A DNA stretch of 64,000 nucleotides from Solea solea (Eukaryota; Chordata; Actinopteri; Pleuronectiformes; Soleidae), in contig NC_081144.1 in assembly GCF_958295425.1 (NCBI RefSeq), positions 6,611,186 to 6,675,185 on the forward strand. The letters run 5' to 3'. Shown here piece by piece: positions 36,385-50,000 of this stretch. A program made the position numbers and the translations under genes. The notes beneath the pieces are model-generated. The model did not search any database and had not been told where the DNA came from. It saw only the letters and a program-made list of their open reading frames with translations. The stretch's first letter is position 1. The number at the start of each line of letters is the position of its first letter.

Positions 36385-39300
36385 GTAAGTAAAGCTAGGC
36401 TGCGATGGCTGTGAGCCTAGCCTCATTAGATCCTTACAGAGACAGAAGCAACATGCACACACTACTAGACAACCATCATACACTAATGGGCTAGGACGAA
36501 GGCAGAGATAATAAAACATATATAGGAATGCATCATAGATTCACACATCCAAGCGTTCAACCAGGATATAATAATCTTTTGGTACTGCATGGTGAGTGTG
36601 CAATATGGAAATGAAGGCTTTTTTAACACAGGCAGGTCCTGATTCAGACATTCTGCACCTAGGTGGTTCGTCCTCTAATGGGTCCACTAAGCATGCACAC
36701 TCATGCACACCAGCACTATCCTCCCGCCCTTAACTAGCTTTGATTCTCACCCATGTCAGCAGAGTTTTACTGTCAGCAGCAGCTGAGATGGAATAATGCT
36801 ACTTTACTTAGGGGTCTTATTTGTTTGCCTCTTTGTTTCTCTGCGCTCGCTTTCATCTTTATCTTTTATGACTGCCCCCTTCTCCCATCCAGAGAGACAG
36901 GCATGGGGTGTGAGGTGGGGGGGGGGGGGGCACTGTAGGAGGAGAGACGGCAAGGGGTGGGGGGGCTGCTTTTGAAGGAGAATGGGGAGAATGGGGAGAA
37001 TTGAAAATGGCCAGTGTTGTGAAGGAGGTGAGATGAAGAAAGCGAATGTGTCTGAGGGCAGAGAGAGTGGGAGAACAAAGAGAATGAAGTGGACAAGAAA
37101 GAGAGAGGGAGAGGGAAATTCTGTTGGAGCTTCTTCATCTATGGAGGAGAAAGGAGGGAAATTAAGAGTAACGCTGTGTAAGTACTGTGTGAAGTATGGG
37201 TTTGATAGTAATAATCTTTACCCATCTCCATCATGCTCGTGCTGCAAAGCTGTTGGTGCAGGCGGATGCCACATGGAGGTGCTGTGACAATGAGGGCTTT
37301 GACATCAATGCTCCTCTCACCGACGGCACTGCTCATCACACAAGGTGTTTTCTTACAGACAGAGGACCATGGCAATACACGTCGGGCTTGTAAAAACTTT
37401 TTTGCTCATGTAACGAGAAGGTACGGCGGTAGACGCTTTCAAAGAGGTCGTCTATCACGTCCATCTTTTCTTGAAATCCCTACCTCGATAACGCTATCGT
37501 AGACATGTAGATTTGTGATTAAGATTCCCTCCGTCTCATCAAGTGTCTTTGTTTTTCCATTCACAGTTTGTCCCGTGGTCTTTTGTTTGCAATCCTTCAG
37601 ACTGTGATTGTCATAATTGCCTCGGCAGAGTGAGAGAAACAGAAGAGGGGAGCTACACTGCACAAATATTTTGATGTAAACTAAATGAGTGACTATCTGC
37701 GCTTCACATTTGCGCCTTCATCTCTCTCCCCCACCACCACCACCCCCTTGTCAGGCACTGATGAGTGTCATTTATTTATTTGCTGGTTAATTTATTTAGC
37801 TGCTATTCTCTGGGGCATCCACATGTAACAATAAAGAATGAGGTGATTTGTTTTCTATCTCTCTCTTTCATCGGTGCATTGCATACGCTGTCCCCCGATG
37901 GTTTGGTCCGTACAGCGAATGTGCGATGAGAGTGAGTATATTAATCAAGATGTCGACAATGAAAAGCATCCCCTGCCAGGCACTTGCAGGTCCCACTGGT
38001 GTATACTGTGGCCCATCCCAAAATCCACTCTGTCACTGGGACAATAGTTTTCGAAGAAAATGCAGGAGTGCAGACTCCTTTCTATCTCTATGATGCATGA
38101 CAACTCAAACTGCTTACAGGGGACAGTTACTGTCACATGAACTTAGTTCCCAAAATCATGTCCTTGACTCTGACCTTCAACCAGCTACTGCGCACTTTAG
38201 TGCTGCTGCCATGGGCTTTACTTGTCAGGCCTGGCCTATAAAATGAGTTGATAAAACTGCCCCTCATCACGCCCTGTGGGCTGTTCTGGTTCCCCGCTGA
38301 ACTGAGATCAGCCCCTCAACAGCCACTGTGCATGTCTCTCGGAGGGAAAAAAGAGCGAGAAACTCGTCAGTGCTCTACTGCGTAATAAAAAGCTCTAAAG
38401 CAAAACCAGACAACGTGTAGTGAAAACATACTTCCTTATAAATAGTCTCAAACCTTTGCTCTTCTCCTTCCACGGTTGCTTTCTCTGTACTTTGCAAGAT
38501 CCCTCTATCCTCATATGATTTTTTTTGAACGTGACCTTTTTTCACTGTTTGCTGTTTGGCATTTTTCTTTTCCTCACTCTCCCCCTCAACCACTCATTCA
38601 AGGCCTTTGGAGAGGGGCCATAACCCCCCATCCCCCCCCCCCCCCTTGACGTTTATAAATGAAATGAATGAAAACCACTGGTACATGACTCCTCTACAGG
38701 GAGACGCTCCATTATATCTTGGTTTACTCAAACAGAAGCCTCCCTGTGATTGGCTATAAGCTGTGATACCAGACTAAGAATGGTTACCCTAGATAGCAAG
38801 AGAAGCAAGCAAGTGGAATAATGGCAGGCTTAGAGAGAGAGAGAGCCTTGCCCAATGTTTTTTAGCTGTTTGAAAATTGATTTATTCTTACCGATCCAAC
38901 AAACCCCATGTATTCTCAACCAATGGATGAAGGACGAAAGGTATCATTTGTCAGAAAACCACTGGTCCACTCATAAGAACAAAAATTGTTTGTGAACACG
39001 GATACAAATCCTGTATGTACACACCACTGGTATGTGTCTTCCAAGTTGCCTTTTCACTTCAGAACTGAAGCCACTACACTGAGAAATTGGTTAAACTTTT
39101 GGTGGCGAGGAACACACTTTCACTTTTTTTTTGGTCTCCATTGGTATTCTCTCGAGTTAAATTTCAGTTGTTCCCCCCAAAAAGACTACTATATTAATCT
39201 GTGAAATGTTGTGACAGCTTGGCATAATAGAGTGTCTTTACAAAGGATGTGTTCAACCTTTTGGGTGTTGTGAAAGAGGATGAACATCTCTTTTTTTTTT

Positions 39301-40641
39301 CTTTCATCTTGTATCCCAGAATGGCTGTTATGTTTCCCTCTCCCCTGAGGAGGAGTTAACAACCTTGAAGCTTTGTAAACATCAACAGTATGTGGAATAA
39401 AAAGTCGATTATCAAAGGGATATTTACTCTGAAAGCAAACATCAGCGGCGTTAACTTATCATCTTTTATCTCTTAATCAATTCACACAGCAGTTTTCTTC
39501 TTTGCGACTACATCGCTTCGTATTGTATTGTTATCTTGATGCAAAGCGATGTTTATCACATTGCGGTGAACGTTTTGATGTTGCTCATGATTTCCGGTTC
39601 TTTAAATGACATGACAATCTCTGTACTGTTCACATTAGTGGGGGGAAAACCCGGGAAACTAAATTAAACAGGAATAAAAACAAGAAGCCCTTTGTGTTCG
39701 AGAGGCTCTGGCAGATGCCAATCAAGCAACCTGAAAGACAGCTCTGAGTCCTGGGAGGGATGTAAAGCAGTTCAATGTGAAGGCAAGGACGCTCTTTTCT
39801 CAGCAGATGACAAGACAGCAGTACACGGAGTAGTGTGCTGAAATAAAACAGTCAAACAACAACACCACTGTGCTGGGACATCCAACTCTTCTTTCACACA
39901 GAACCCTGAACTGAAAACTGGCCCTCCTGCCTCCCCTCTCTCTCCCTGCTCACATCCAACCTCACCTACTCCCATCATAAATCTGGATAAATCCACAAAT
40001 CACTGTCTGGCATGCTCCATCTGTCTCCCTCACTCATGTAGTGCTAGAGAAAACCTCTCTGCATCCCTGCCTGCCAGCAGGCTGTCCTCCAGGCTCACTT
40101 AAAAAAGAATGAAACTGGGAAAATAAAAAATAAAAAACGCACACTGACTGCTCACCGGGAAGACAGGATGAAGATCCACCTCTTTATAATATGATTACCA
40201 AACCCTAATTTAGACTTGCTCAGCCCTTATTCTATGTGATAGAGATGGGCAGACATGAATAAATGCATTATAAAGTCATGCATCTGCACGGTGCCAAGAT
40301 TTATATAGTTCAAATCAACGTATGGGTCGTTTGTTTAAAATCCGCTTGCTTTTACGCAACGCTCATGTCAAACACGATTGTTTCCTTGAACGTGACATTC
40401 TAGGTGTTTAGAAACTGGACGGGCTACATTGTGCGGCTGGAGCCAAAATGTTACTGGCAATATTTGTTGAGTGAGAGCACAGCAGTGAAATCAAGCCTTC
40501 ATTTTTATGGACAATGTCAGAGGAGAGCAGCAGGCAGCTCCAGACGGGTGGAGACGTCACACTACAACAGGCCTTTGATATCTGTCAACAGGGAACATGG
40601 AGGGAGGCCACTCTGCACCCATGGAGGCAGACACAAATATA
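36385..40641. other. Non-coding DNA with simple repeats
   Basis: No gene is seen. Contents: G14 at 36917-36930 inside a purine-rich, G-run-rich block (about 36885-37140), CAC-rich 37733-37746, C14 at 38632-38645, GA at 38831-38846, and a T-run at 39292-39300. Open frames are short and unrecognised. Confidence 0.65.
36917..36930. repeat. G14 run
   Basis: Fourteen G with further G-runs on both sides (GGGG at 36905, GGGG and GGGGGGG near 36954-36965), so the block has clear quadruplex potential. Confidence 0.92.
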
Positions 40642-41200
40642 AACACACACACACACACGTACAAAATAGCTCCTGCAGATCATGGCCTAGCATTCCAGAC
40701 TGGGCTCATTACATCCCACCCATGTCTCCCCGACCACCACCATCACCACCAGGGTCCTGACTACACAGAGGGTCGACACCCAGCCACAGGAGGGCCATGT
40801 GCTAGCATTAAGCAGAGTGAGAGACAACACAACACAACACCAGTGGGTTCATATTATCATCCAGCTCACAGCTCCCAGGGCCTGACATCTCCTTGTGGTG
40901 CTATTGTTTCGCCTGAGCGATGCTCTCTTGCCCTTTTCTCTCCACTACAGCGCCCAGGGAAAGGCTGCACAATCGGGGAGGTGGGAGCTTGTACATACGG
41001 CGGCAGGAGGGGGTTGGGAGAGGGGGGGGGGCACTCGCACGCAGGCAGGCACTCAGTGGCAAACATCAAACATGATTGGTCATGGGAGACAAAGGGGGGA
41101 GTTTGACAGAAAAATAATCCGACCATTCCAGCTGCCCGGCGTATTTTCATCATCTGTGTATGACACGCGACATGTCAAAGTAATAGTAATAGATTAAAAC
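40642..41200. other. GC-richer segment with overlapping spurious open frames
   Basis: A CA tract at 40642-40658, ACAAC units at 40823-40840 and ten G at 41022-41031. Several long frames overlap here on both strands (40404-40760, 40597-41106, 40866-41153, 40895-41197). Openness in many frames at once reflects GC-rich, stop-poor sequence. None of the peptides is recognised. Confidence 0.6.
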
Positions 41201-43708
41201 GTTGTGTTTACCTGTTGATGACGATGACAGTTGACAGCGCCGCAGGATCCACGTACATGGAAAAAAAGAGGGAAAAAACATTAGTTTGTTATCTCTATCA
41301 CTAAAAAAAAAGAAACATAAATGATAAAAAAAGACATATTTTGACTGGAGGACGAGTATCTTTGAAGCATGTGGAGATGAGAGACAGTGTCCCTTTATGA
41401 ACAGACAGTTGCAACATGTCACTTGTGGCAAAATTGGACCCGGTGAGAACAACAGAAGATGAGAGCCAGAACTTCCTCCGGGGTTATAACTCTACAGCGA
41501 CTGATTAAACGGCCACACGCTGTTTATGTAAAAATTCTCACAGTAAAGTAATTTCAGCGTTGACCTTGGCTGCACCTGCTCAAGGACACTGTCAAGACCA
41601 AAGTGAGGCAGGCTGCGTAAAAAAAAAAAAAAAAGCCACCCAATTTACTGCACGAGACTGCCGACGACGTATTGATATACTTTGCATGCACTTCCCACGA
41701 CTACACTCTCACTCACATACGGACTATAAATCAGAGGAGCAGCAGAGCACCTTTTTTCTTTTCTTTTTTTTTTTGTCGGGAAGCAAAAACTCGGTGCAAA
41801 ATAAAATGAAATTTAATATAATGAAATAAAAAATAACTTTGCCCATATTCACATAACTTTCATTTGCTGTAATGAAAGATTATTTATGGGTCTGTTCAAT
41901 GTGCAGCTATGATAGAATACACTTCTGTGTGTGTGTGTGTGTGTGTGTCCTCATTAAAGCAGGAAGATCTCAGACGGTTGGTGGAAGGCAGTGTTTTCTG
42001 GCTAATACTACTCATTCATGTCTAGTCATATTCTAATCATCACCTCAACCATCCATGACTTTCCTCATGGATGTTAAAGAAAACGCCTCATGTATATACG
42101 TTACATCTTTTGATGTATTCATATCAGGCTCCCGCCACAGCGTACAGCTCATCCTCCTATAGTCGTACGCAATCTATTGCCACGTTCACATTTCAACAGC
42201 CAGGATTTTTACATTCTGTGTCAAATGGGCCTGCAGACGGAACACCACCTGTCATCAACACAAACAGCCTGCTATCAACGAAAACAAACTTAAAAAAAAC
42301 GGTGTCATAGCGTTAATGTGGGCTACTGATGCAAAGCCACTTGTCTCGGGCCGCGATCGTGTTTGCACTCCCGCTGTAATATTGCTTTCTTTGGTTCCTC
42401 CTTTTCTTATTTGTATGAAATGGAAACAATTTATTTCTTCTTTACAAATAATACAAAAGAGTGATGATGAAACTAGCAAGGGCATTTGGTCTGCTGTCTC
42501 TTAGAAGACAGGAGACCCATTGAATTTCATGAATAAATGAATGAATTAAAATTCATCTAATCATACATGAGGAACACCCACACCTCACATAGAGACACGC
42601 GCGCACAAACACCCACACACACACACACACAGCGAGCCTGTTAAAGCATCTCCGTCACTAGTTGCAAACAAACATGGGAGGGGCGGGGGTTCGCTACGGC
42701 AACAGCACGCACCACCTTTAGCAATATGTCTCTTTGTGCATGCTTCTTCATTAGGATTCATGGATCATGAATGAACACAATTCTTTGCGTGTGAATGATT
42801 GTTCTCATACCACTCTGAGGGAGATGAAAATACAGCTCTTCCATATTTAGAACTCAATAGATTGTAGCTCTGCTCCTGCTATCAAGGCCATAATATACCT
42901 GACCACTCAATAACCGCACGGTGCAAACAAACCCGCAGCATCACGTGTACACTGTACTGTAAGTCTTGACTTTAACACGTGTTCCAGTGCCTCCTTGGAC
43001 TCTCAACCGCGTTATAGACCTATTAAATCTACGCCTCACAAATGAATCACGCACACTACAAATTACGGCCGAAAAAGAGGTAATAACTGTAACTATAAAT
43101 TGAAATGTTATGCCAATAATTGATCGTCTCTCCAACTGTTAATAATGTTAATGCTGTCACAAAGACTGGATCATTTTAGATTTTATCAACTCGTGAATCA
43201 CAGGATATGAACATTTTTACCACTGCTATTTTTTTTTTTTTTTCAAAAAGGAGACTGTGCCCTTCTTTCCCTTATTTCAGCCCATGACAAAAATGCTATC
43301 ATCTTAATCAATTCATCGATGCATGAGTGTTAACAACAAGTCATCTGTGTTCCCGGCTTCTTAAATGTGTGTATTTTCTGGTTTCTTTGCTTCGTATAAC
43401 AAAGAAATCATTAAAAGTGAAAACATTTGGTCCGTGGACAAAAGAAGACATTTAAGAACATCGTCAGTCTGAGGTTTGTGAAACATTGATCAGCATTTTA
43501 TGACAATAATGGTTAGTTACAGTATCACCCTTCTACTGCTGTTGCACTGTAATTCAACAAAGTCTTTCTCTACTTTAATTAATATCGCATACATACACTG
43601 CTGCATGCTGTACAACCTCAGATGAGTGAGGCCCAAGTCAAGCCAACTCATTACTACTATAACTTTTCATGTAGGAAGAGAGAATTATTCAAATTTTATA
43701 AATAAAAA

Positions 43709-43712
<4 letters not shown>
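41201..43712. other. Non-coding DNA with simple repeats
   Basis: A16 at 41619-41634, T-rich 41752-41774, GT at 41926-41948, CA at 42613-42631, T15 at 43229-43243. No gene or recognisable transposon. Confidence 0.65.
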
Positions 43713-43752
<40 letters not shown>

Positions 43753-43765
43753 TTATTTTTTTTTT
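43713..43765. repeat. (TA)n with T-rich tail
   Basis: About 18 TA units (43713-43748), then TTTATTTATTT and a T-run. Confidence 0.95.
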
Positions 43766-45639
43766 ATGCAAAGGAGGGCCATGGTTTACATTTGTATACG
43801 TGCTCCTTCTTGACAGCGCAACAGGAGCAAGCTGTTTCAAAATGAGTCTGGAGACCACAACATCCTCTAATTGATATGACCTTTAATTGCTCATTCAGTG
43901 CAGAGGAAAGAAGAGGAAGACATCAAGCCAGTCTACTGTGGCTCAGGCTAAAGAGGCGCTGTGTAGATTGGCCTACACTCCCAGGCCCCGTGGACATAAT
44001 TAAACCTGAATAACAAACACTTACACAAGTGCTCGACTCTCCTGAACAGGTTTCTGAAAACATCCAGGACATCCAGCCCGCTGCTCCTCTAGTTGGTCCC
44101 TCAATCAGAGTGGCTTTGCTTCCGAAGTTAAGAATATAATTGGAGCTTAGACAATTATGGTGGACATAGATGAGGCCCTGTTATCCATAGATGAAGTTGG
44201 GATGGCTGTAATTAAGCACTGGTTCTGCATGTCATCTGAACTACTTTGGAAAATGTGCTTATTTTTAAGATCGCAGCTGTAAAGCCCTAAATCTTACAAA
44301 AAGCTATGGAAACCCAATGAACATGAATCAAATAATAAGACAACGCCACTTATTAGGTATCTCAAACCAACCAAACACACAATGAAAAGTAAATCTCCTG
44401 AAAAACGTGGCTTCATCCAGATGGACACGAAGGAAAAGCAAAGATGAACCCACTCAAGAGGGAGACACGTCCCCAAATTCTCTGCAGGAGGAACAGATGT
44501 ACAAACTCTAAACCGAACATCTGCATTGCTCTCTTAAACATTTACATAAAGCTTATCTGCATTTTGCACAGCAGTAGTCCACAGGGAGCGGGGAGCTGTC
44601 TATAAATGCTTTGTGTAGAGAGTGTAAGCTGAACAACAGAACCTTTGCATGGAATTAGACACCATTAATTAATTTACACTGAGGTCCACAAGTCTCAGCT
44701 GAGTGATTGTTCAGCTTCAGCGTAGCCATGGGTTTGTCCACTGGGGCTGTGGCAATGGCTGTAGCGTGTTTGGTTTCTCAGTATTCAGACCTGCAACCTG
44801 CTGGTCACCAGATGATCCCCCCCCGGTGGCGCTCAGTGTTGGCCTTTTGCAGACCTCTATCATCTCCACCTGCAGTCAGCCTGCGCTCCAGAGAGCTCCC
44901 ACTAGAGCGGCTATGAATGCAGGTGCTGGACGTCTAGACAACGGGCTCATTAGCTTTCCTGCGGCTCACCAGCGAGTGACTGCAGAGGCCTAAGCTGCCT
45001 TGCCTGGAGGGAGGGGACAGCTCCTGATTGAGAGCGTGCTTTATTGCAGAGGCTTAGTTGGGGGCTTCAGGATTAACACGTAAGTCTTCCACCTTCATGG
45101 GTGCAAAGAGGACTTGTAGTGCTCCGTGCAGCTGGAGGGGGAGTGCAGCCTAGGGAGTGAAACAGCTTTTCTCACTTTGCACTGATAGACTGACCAGAGG
45201 CTTAACACACACATCCTGGAGGTCTGGATGGATTTGTGTTACTTACAGCAGTCAACCTAAATCTCTAAAGGGCACAGTAGAAGTGTTTTTTTAAATGTTA
45301 ATTTGAGTTAATTAGTTTTAATAACTTTGGTTCATGCCGTGAACGTGAAATATAGACACACAATGTAGTTGTTTCAGCTCTGTTCAGTGCAGGAGAGAAG
45401 CAGTCATATGCCCCCTTCCCCTAACAGGTCTCTCTTTTTGGTGGGATGACCTTAAGGCTTAAGTGAAGCTGTCCTTCAAACTGATGCCTGAGCTTGAGAG
45501 CTACAGGTGAGTGATAATGGTTTATTATTCCTCATAAAACATTATTAAAAACTATAGCATGTAACCTTTAAATATAAGCAAATGTCCATTAAATGCAAAA
45601 CCAATGTCAAAAGAGTTCAAAAGTTCAAACTCGAACCTT
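43766..45639. other. Non-coding DNA; exon-like but stop-filled segment at the end
   Basis: No gene is recognised. 45428-45506 has a good acceptor (CCCCCTTCCCCTAACAG) and a perfect donor (CAG|GTGAGT), but all three frames carry stops, so it could only be a non-coding exon or part of a repeat. At 44817-44833 a CCCCCCCCGGTGGCGCTC stretch has partial CTCF-like character. Confidence 0.55.
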
Positions 45640-45745
45640 TAAAACCCGTTTGAGGTCAAAATATACAACCTACAAGTGCCACAGACTGTGTGAAGTAATG
45701 ACCAAGCTCTCCGGCAGAGGGCGCTGTGAGTGCAGCTTGGCCTGC
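45640..45745 (+). repeat. Dispersed repeat, copy A, carrying CTCF-like motif
   Basis: From 45658 this copy aligns without gaps for about 80 bases to 60237 onward. Roughly three quarters of bases agree by eye, including AAAAT.TACA.CCTA, GAAGTAAT/CAAGTAAT, ACCAAG, TCC.GCAGAGGG and TGTGAG. Two diverged copies 14.6 kb apart in the same orientation indicate an interspersed repeat family rather than chance. The true 5' edge may lie further upstream (the sequence from about 45540 also looks repeat-like). Family name not known to me. Confidence 0.75.
45711..45724 (+). promoter_or_regulatory. CTCF-like motif in repeat copy A
   Basis: CCGGCAGAGGGCGC fits the vertebrate CTCF core CCASYAGRKGGCRS at 13 of 14 positions (third base G instead of A). 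CTCF is the insulator and loop-anchor protein of vertebrates. Binding is not shown by sequence alone. Confidence 0.45.
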
Positions 45746-47045
45746 ATCCAAGAGTGGATAATATCTTCAGTTGTATAGCGTGTTTATTAGTATTTGTTGC
45801 TGCTCAAATTGCACTTGCACACACAAATGCTACCTCAGTCAGATCTGACAGTGAAAAGTCATCACTACCTGAATAGTCACAGTTTATCGAGTGTTCAAAT
45901 TGCAGGTTCACAGTCACACACTGCAGAATACAAGCGGTATTCAGTAAAAAATAAAGTCATTTGAATTGCAAAATCGGAGCCATTTGCATACCAACAAATT
46001 CAATACATATGGCTGTAATTTTAATCTAACTTTCAGATTGCTTTCAAGCGTAATGTTTATAGTCAACAGAAGCTCACACCTCTCTATGTATTACCACAAT
46101 CACTTTCCTCAGATGATTAAGCGATAAGAAAGAAAGTCAAAACAATTGTGGAACAAAACAACTTTTCTTTGCCGAGCCCTTTGCATAATTATGATGCCTG
46201 AGGGCGAACTGATTCACTGAAATCTGCTCTCTGTAGAGAGAGGGAAATCTAAAATAGAAGCCTCTGATTGTCACACAATTGGCTTAGCCTGCAATGTGCA
46301 GCTGTGCTCTGTGCCTGTCTGTCTGTCCGTCCTGTCTGTCATTTAACTGATTGCTGCATGGCTGCCAACCTATCAGGTGCATCATCATGGAATTGTGGGC
46401 AGAAAAAAAAAAATAAAAATCCCCAACTCCTTCCAGATATATAGGGTCAAAACGTGTGTATAGCTGTGGAGCACGCTGTAATGCTGCATTAAACTGTTCT
46501 TCAAAAATGTATTCCACTTCTGATTACAATAATGCAACAGTGGCAGAGTTCAAAGCTTAGATTGTACAGCTGCAGCTATGAACGCTGACAACCCCAATCC
46601 CACTCTTCCCTATTAGAAGAGAAAAGTAAAGGGAAAAGGAGAGCGATAGCAGAACAGAGAGTGGATTCCAGGGCAGTCCTAGTTAATTACAGGGATACAA
46701 GTGTGATAAAACACCAATCCACCTCTGAGGGATATCATTTCCCACCAATACCTTCATGATTGTTTTCACAGCTCAGATGAATATGCAAAAAAAAAAACCT
46801 CCTGGATTCAGCAACCTGATTTAAAGTGCTTGCAGTTTATATAAGAAGGTGATTGAAGGTTAATGGCCAATATGGTGCCAGATGAGTTCATAGAAGTTAG
46901 TTAGAGCTAAACGCCCACCTTCGTCTCCATTCACACGCTCCGTCATCAGTATGAGAATAAAGATGCATAATGAATGAAACGAAAATTAATTAGCGCAAAG
47001 ATTATTTCCATTAATTTATTGCCTTTCCAATTGTCGCAATTTTAC
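45746..47045. other. Non-coding DNA; AT-rich homeodomain-like cluster at end
   Basis: 46955-47040 contains CATAATGAATG, AAAATTAATTAGCG, CCATTAATTTATTG and CCAATTG within 85 bases. An A-run at 46403-46413. No gene. Confidence 0.5.

Positions 47046-47076
<31 letters not shown>
47046..47076. repeat. (CA)n microsatellite
   Basis: About fifteen uninterrupted CA units. Confidence 0.96.
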
Positions 47077-47078
<2 letters not shown>

Positions 47079-50000
47079 TGTATCACCTTGAAAATAACTA
47101 CCCTGACAAAATTTTGTACAAAATGGCAAAAATGACAACATTACAGAACAATAGCACTAATAGACCAACATGTTCGCTAAGGTCTGAAATAAGTGCACTT
47201 TGTGTCAACGTCATGTCATTTTCTCGTCTTTCTTTTTTTTTTGTTACAGTACCAGAGTGTGACTACAAGGCAATATCTCCAAATATTAATTAGCCTTGCC
47301 TGTGTATCTGATTAGTGACACGCCTGAAGTGAGGGTGATAAAAGTGGCGTGCGCTTTATCTGCTTCACTCTCTCTCTCTCTCCATTCAAAGGACGGTGCA
47401 GATAAAACTGGTATCATGAGGTTCATGCATGGTGAATCATGTCCACAGTGTTTTCTCTCTCTTCCGAAGTCAATAGGCCTGTAACGTGAGCACAGCAGCG
47501 GGCTGTCCCTAGGCAGGCTCACTGAGACCGCTAATGAAAACAGAGGGAAGGGGATGAAAAAGAAACAGAGACTTCTGTGTATCTGAACAAACACGGGGAG
47601 GAAAACCTTCAAGGTCACATTCGGAGCAAAAAAAGAGAAAGGCAGAGCGACTGAGAGACAAGAGAGGGAGACGAATGTGACGAATGAAGTGACGGCGACA
47701 GGAATTTTGGCCCAAGGGAGAAAAAAAAAATCATCTGTAACTTTTCCTTTTGTGCTCTTGGTTTTGGGCCAGTGCTACACACTAAAACACTGTGGCCAAC
47801 AGCATGGAATTAAAATATAAAAGTTTAAAAATAATTCTTCATTTTTACAGTTCTCTTTTCTTTTTTAAGTGCAGAGGATTAAATTGGTTTTACAACGATA
47901 AAGCAAGGCAGCAGGAGAATCCGAAAAGACAGGAGCTATATCCTATTGGGCAAACATACAAATGGTCTTTGTTTCAGTTTTACGACCATTTTAACATTAC
48001 TTTATCAATAACAAATCAGACATTTTTTGATAGCTCAGCACTCAAAGTAATAGGCAACAAAGCAATCCGTGGAGCACGCTAAAAGTGTTGTAATAAAATG
48101 GGCTGTGGCTGCACAGCTGTGTAACTGCAAGAGAAATGAGAGGAGGCCTGTCACAAGGACATCACAACTGGACTGTTCCAGAAATGCTCAAGTGTGGACA
48201 TACACTCAGGCGTGACGTTACAGCAAACCTATTATCTACTATTCTGTCACTTTGGCTTTTCCACTACAAACTTGGGACCAGATTCAATTTCAGCACCAGA
48301 GATGTCTGCCTCTCTGACCGTCACACAAGCATTCTCTCCCTCCTTCTCACACACTTGCTGAGTGGGTGTGTCCCCTCGGGGAAAAGATGGTGCTTTTTAC
48401 AGCACTTCACTCTGCCTTAAAAAAAAACACTTAGCACTAGATCCAGAGTTGATTTCTCCCCCCCCACTATAAAAGTCGTCATTGCTTCCACTAATCAAAA
48501 ACTGGCCTGCAAACTCAGACACAATGTTTGCAAAGTACGCAACTGTCAAAACAGGCGTCTCAGAAGAAAACTTTTCAGCAGAGTGTGTGTGTGTGTGATG
48601 TTTGTGGAACCCGCCGCGATCGTCTTCTGCTTATCATTAAATTTCCTATCAGGGATATGTGGAAGGAGACACAAGAAATGCCCAAGATCTAAGGACAGGA
48701 GGCCTTACATCACAGAGGAGACAGACGCGAGGTCAAGTCCCTGCTTTTTGATCTGTTCGTTTTACCTGGATGAGATCTGCTTAAAAACACATACATGAAT
48801 GGACCCATCAGCTACAAACAAAAAAAGCAGACTTTCATGTGACGGCTGGCTGACTGTATCTATATCTAAACAGGCCTCTATCTGTTGCTTAATAATCAAA
48901 GAAAGGCTGTCCGGATAAACATTCTTTGCCATTTTGCAGATGATATGACAACACCATTGGTCACACATTTGCATACTCACAACACCAAAAAAACTAAAAT
49001 ATGAGCATAACCCCTTGGACGATACCACTTTTTTTGTGTCGTATCTACGAAGCTTTGTGCTGAGTCATTTTAAAGACACGATTCTCCGACTGTGTAAAAA
49101 AGATTGTTCTCTCAAAATGAACAGCCCGAACATGACTCAGCTAAAATGCTTTTGCTGATTTCGATTCACTCTTCTACAGTCGACATATATATATAGGATG
49201 TTTGGACTGTATCAGATTCCCATCCTTAAAATTCAGTGTTGTCCCAAGTTTGGAAAAGCAAGGACGACGAAGAATTAATTAGCACGTTCACCGGGGTCTC
49301 TCTTTCTTTCCCACTTATGACAATCGGAGTCAAAGCTGCAAAAACCTGTCTGGATTGTGGAGTGATTGCTAGTTCTACACGTTTTTTGACCAGTGGAAAT
49401 GGGGTATTACAGTGATGCTGCTTCACACCTCCTTTGTTTTGATAGTTCAACACTTCATTCGATCAGGTTTTCATCAAGAGGGACCTGTGTGTTTGCTGTT
49501 AAACTCGCAGAAGAGAATTAAAGAAAAGTTGTTAACACAGATCAAAACAAAGGACTCCCGGGGCCTTGTGCACATTTCAGTCCAAAATGAGGAACTTCCA
49601 TACTACACACATGCCGGCGAACAGCTGAGGTTGACTGAGTGAGAACATTTTTGGCTGGTTATTTTGGAGCATAGAGCAATAATTATGTAAGGGTGTGTAC
49701 TGTATATATGCAAGAACAGATCAATGCTTACTATTCCTGAATGCCTAATACACAGCCTTATTAAAACATTACACTACACTCTGCGCATGCGATGATACAT
49801 GCCTTTCGTTTCAAAGGTAATGCACGCGTCCCTCCAGACTATACACAGATACGCAGCGACTCCATGGAAGTCTGTTTCTGGGTTTCTCAGCTGGTGTGGC
49901 CAATTAGTGTGAAATTTGGTGACAGAACTGCGGCGGAGCTAGGACAGTCCTTGTGTAATTATTGATCTAAGTTTACTTGCCCGCTTAGCTACATGCAGGG

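Noticed and set aside
40404..41197. Cluster of overlapping long open frames on both strands
   Set aside because: Several frames are open together because the segment is GC-rich and stop-poor. The peptides contain repeat-derived histidine/threonine and proline runs.
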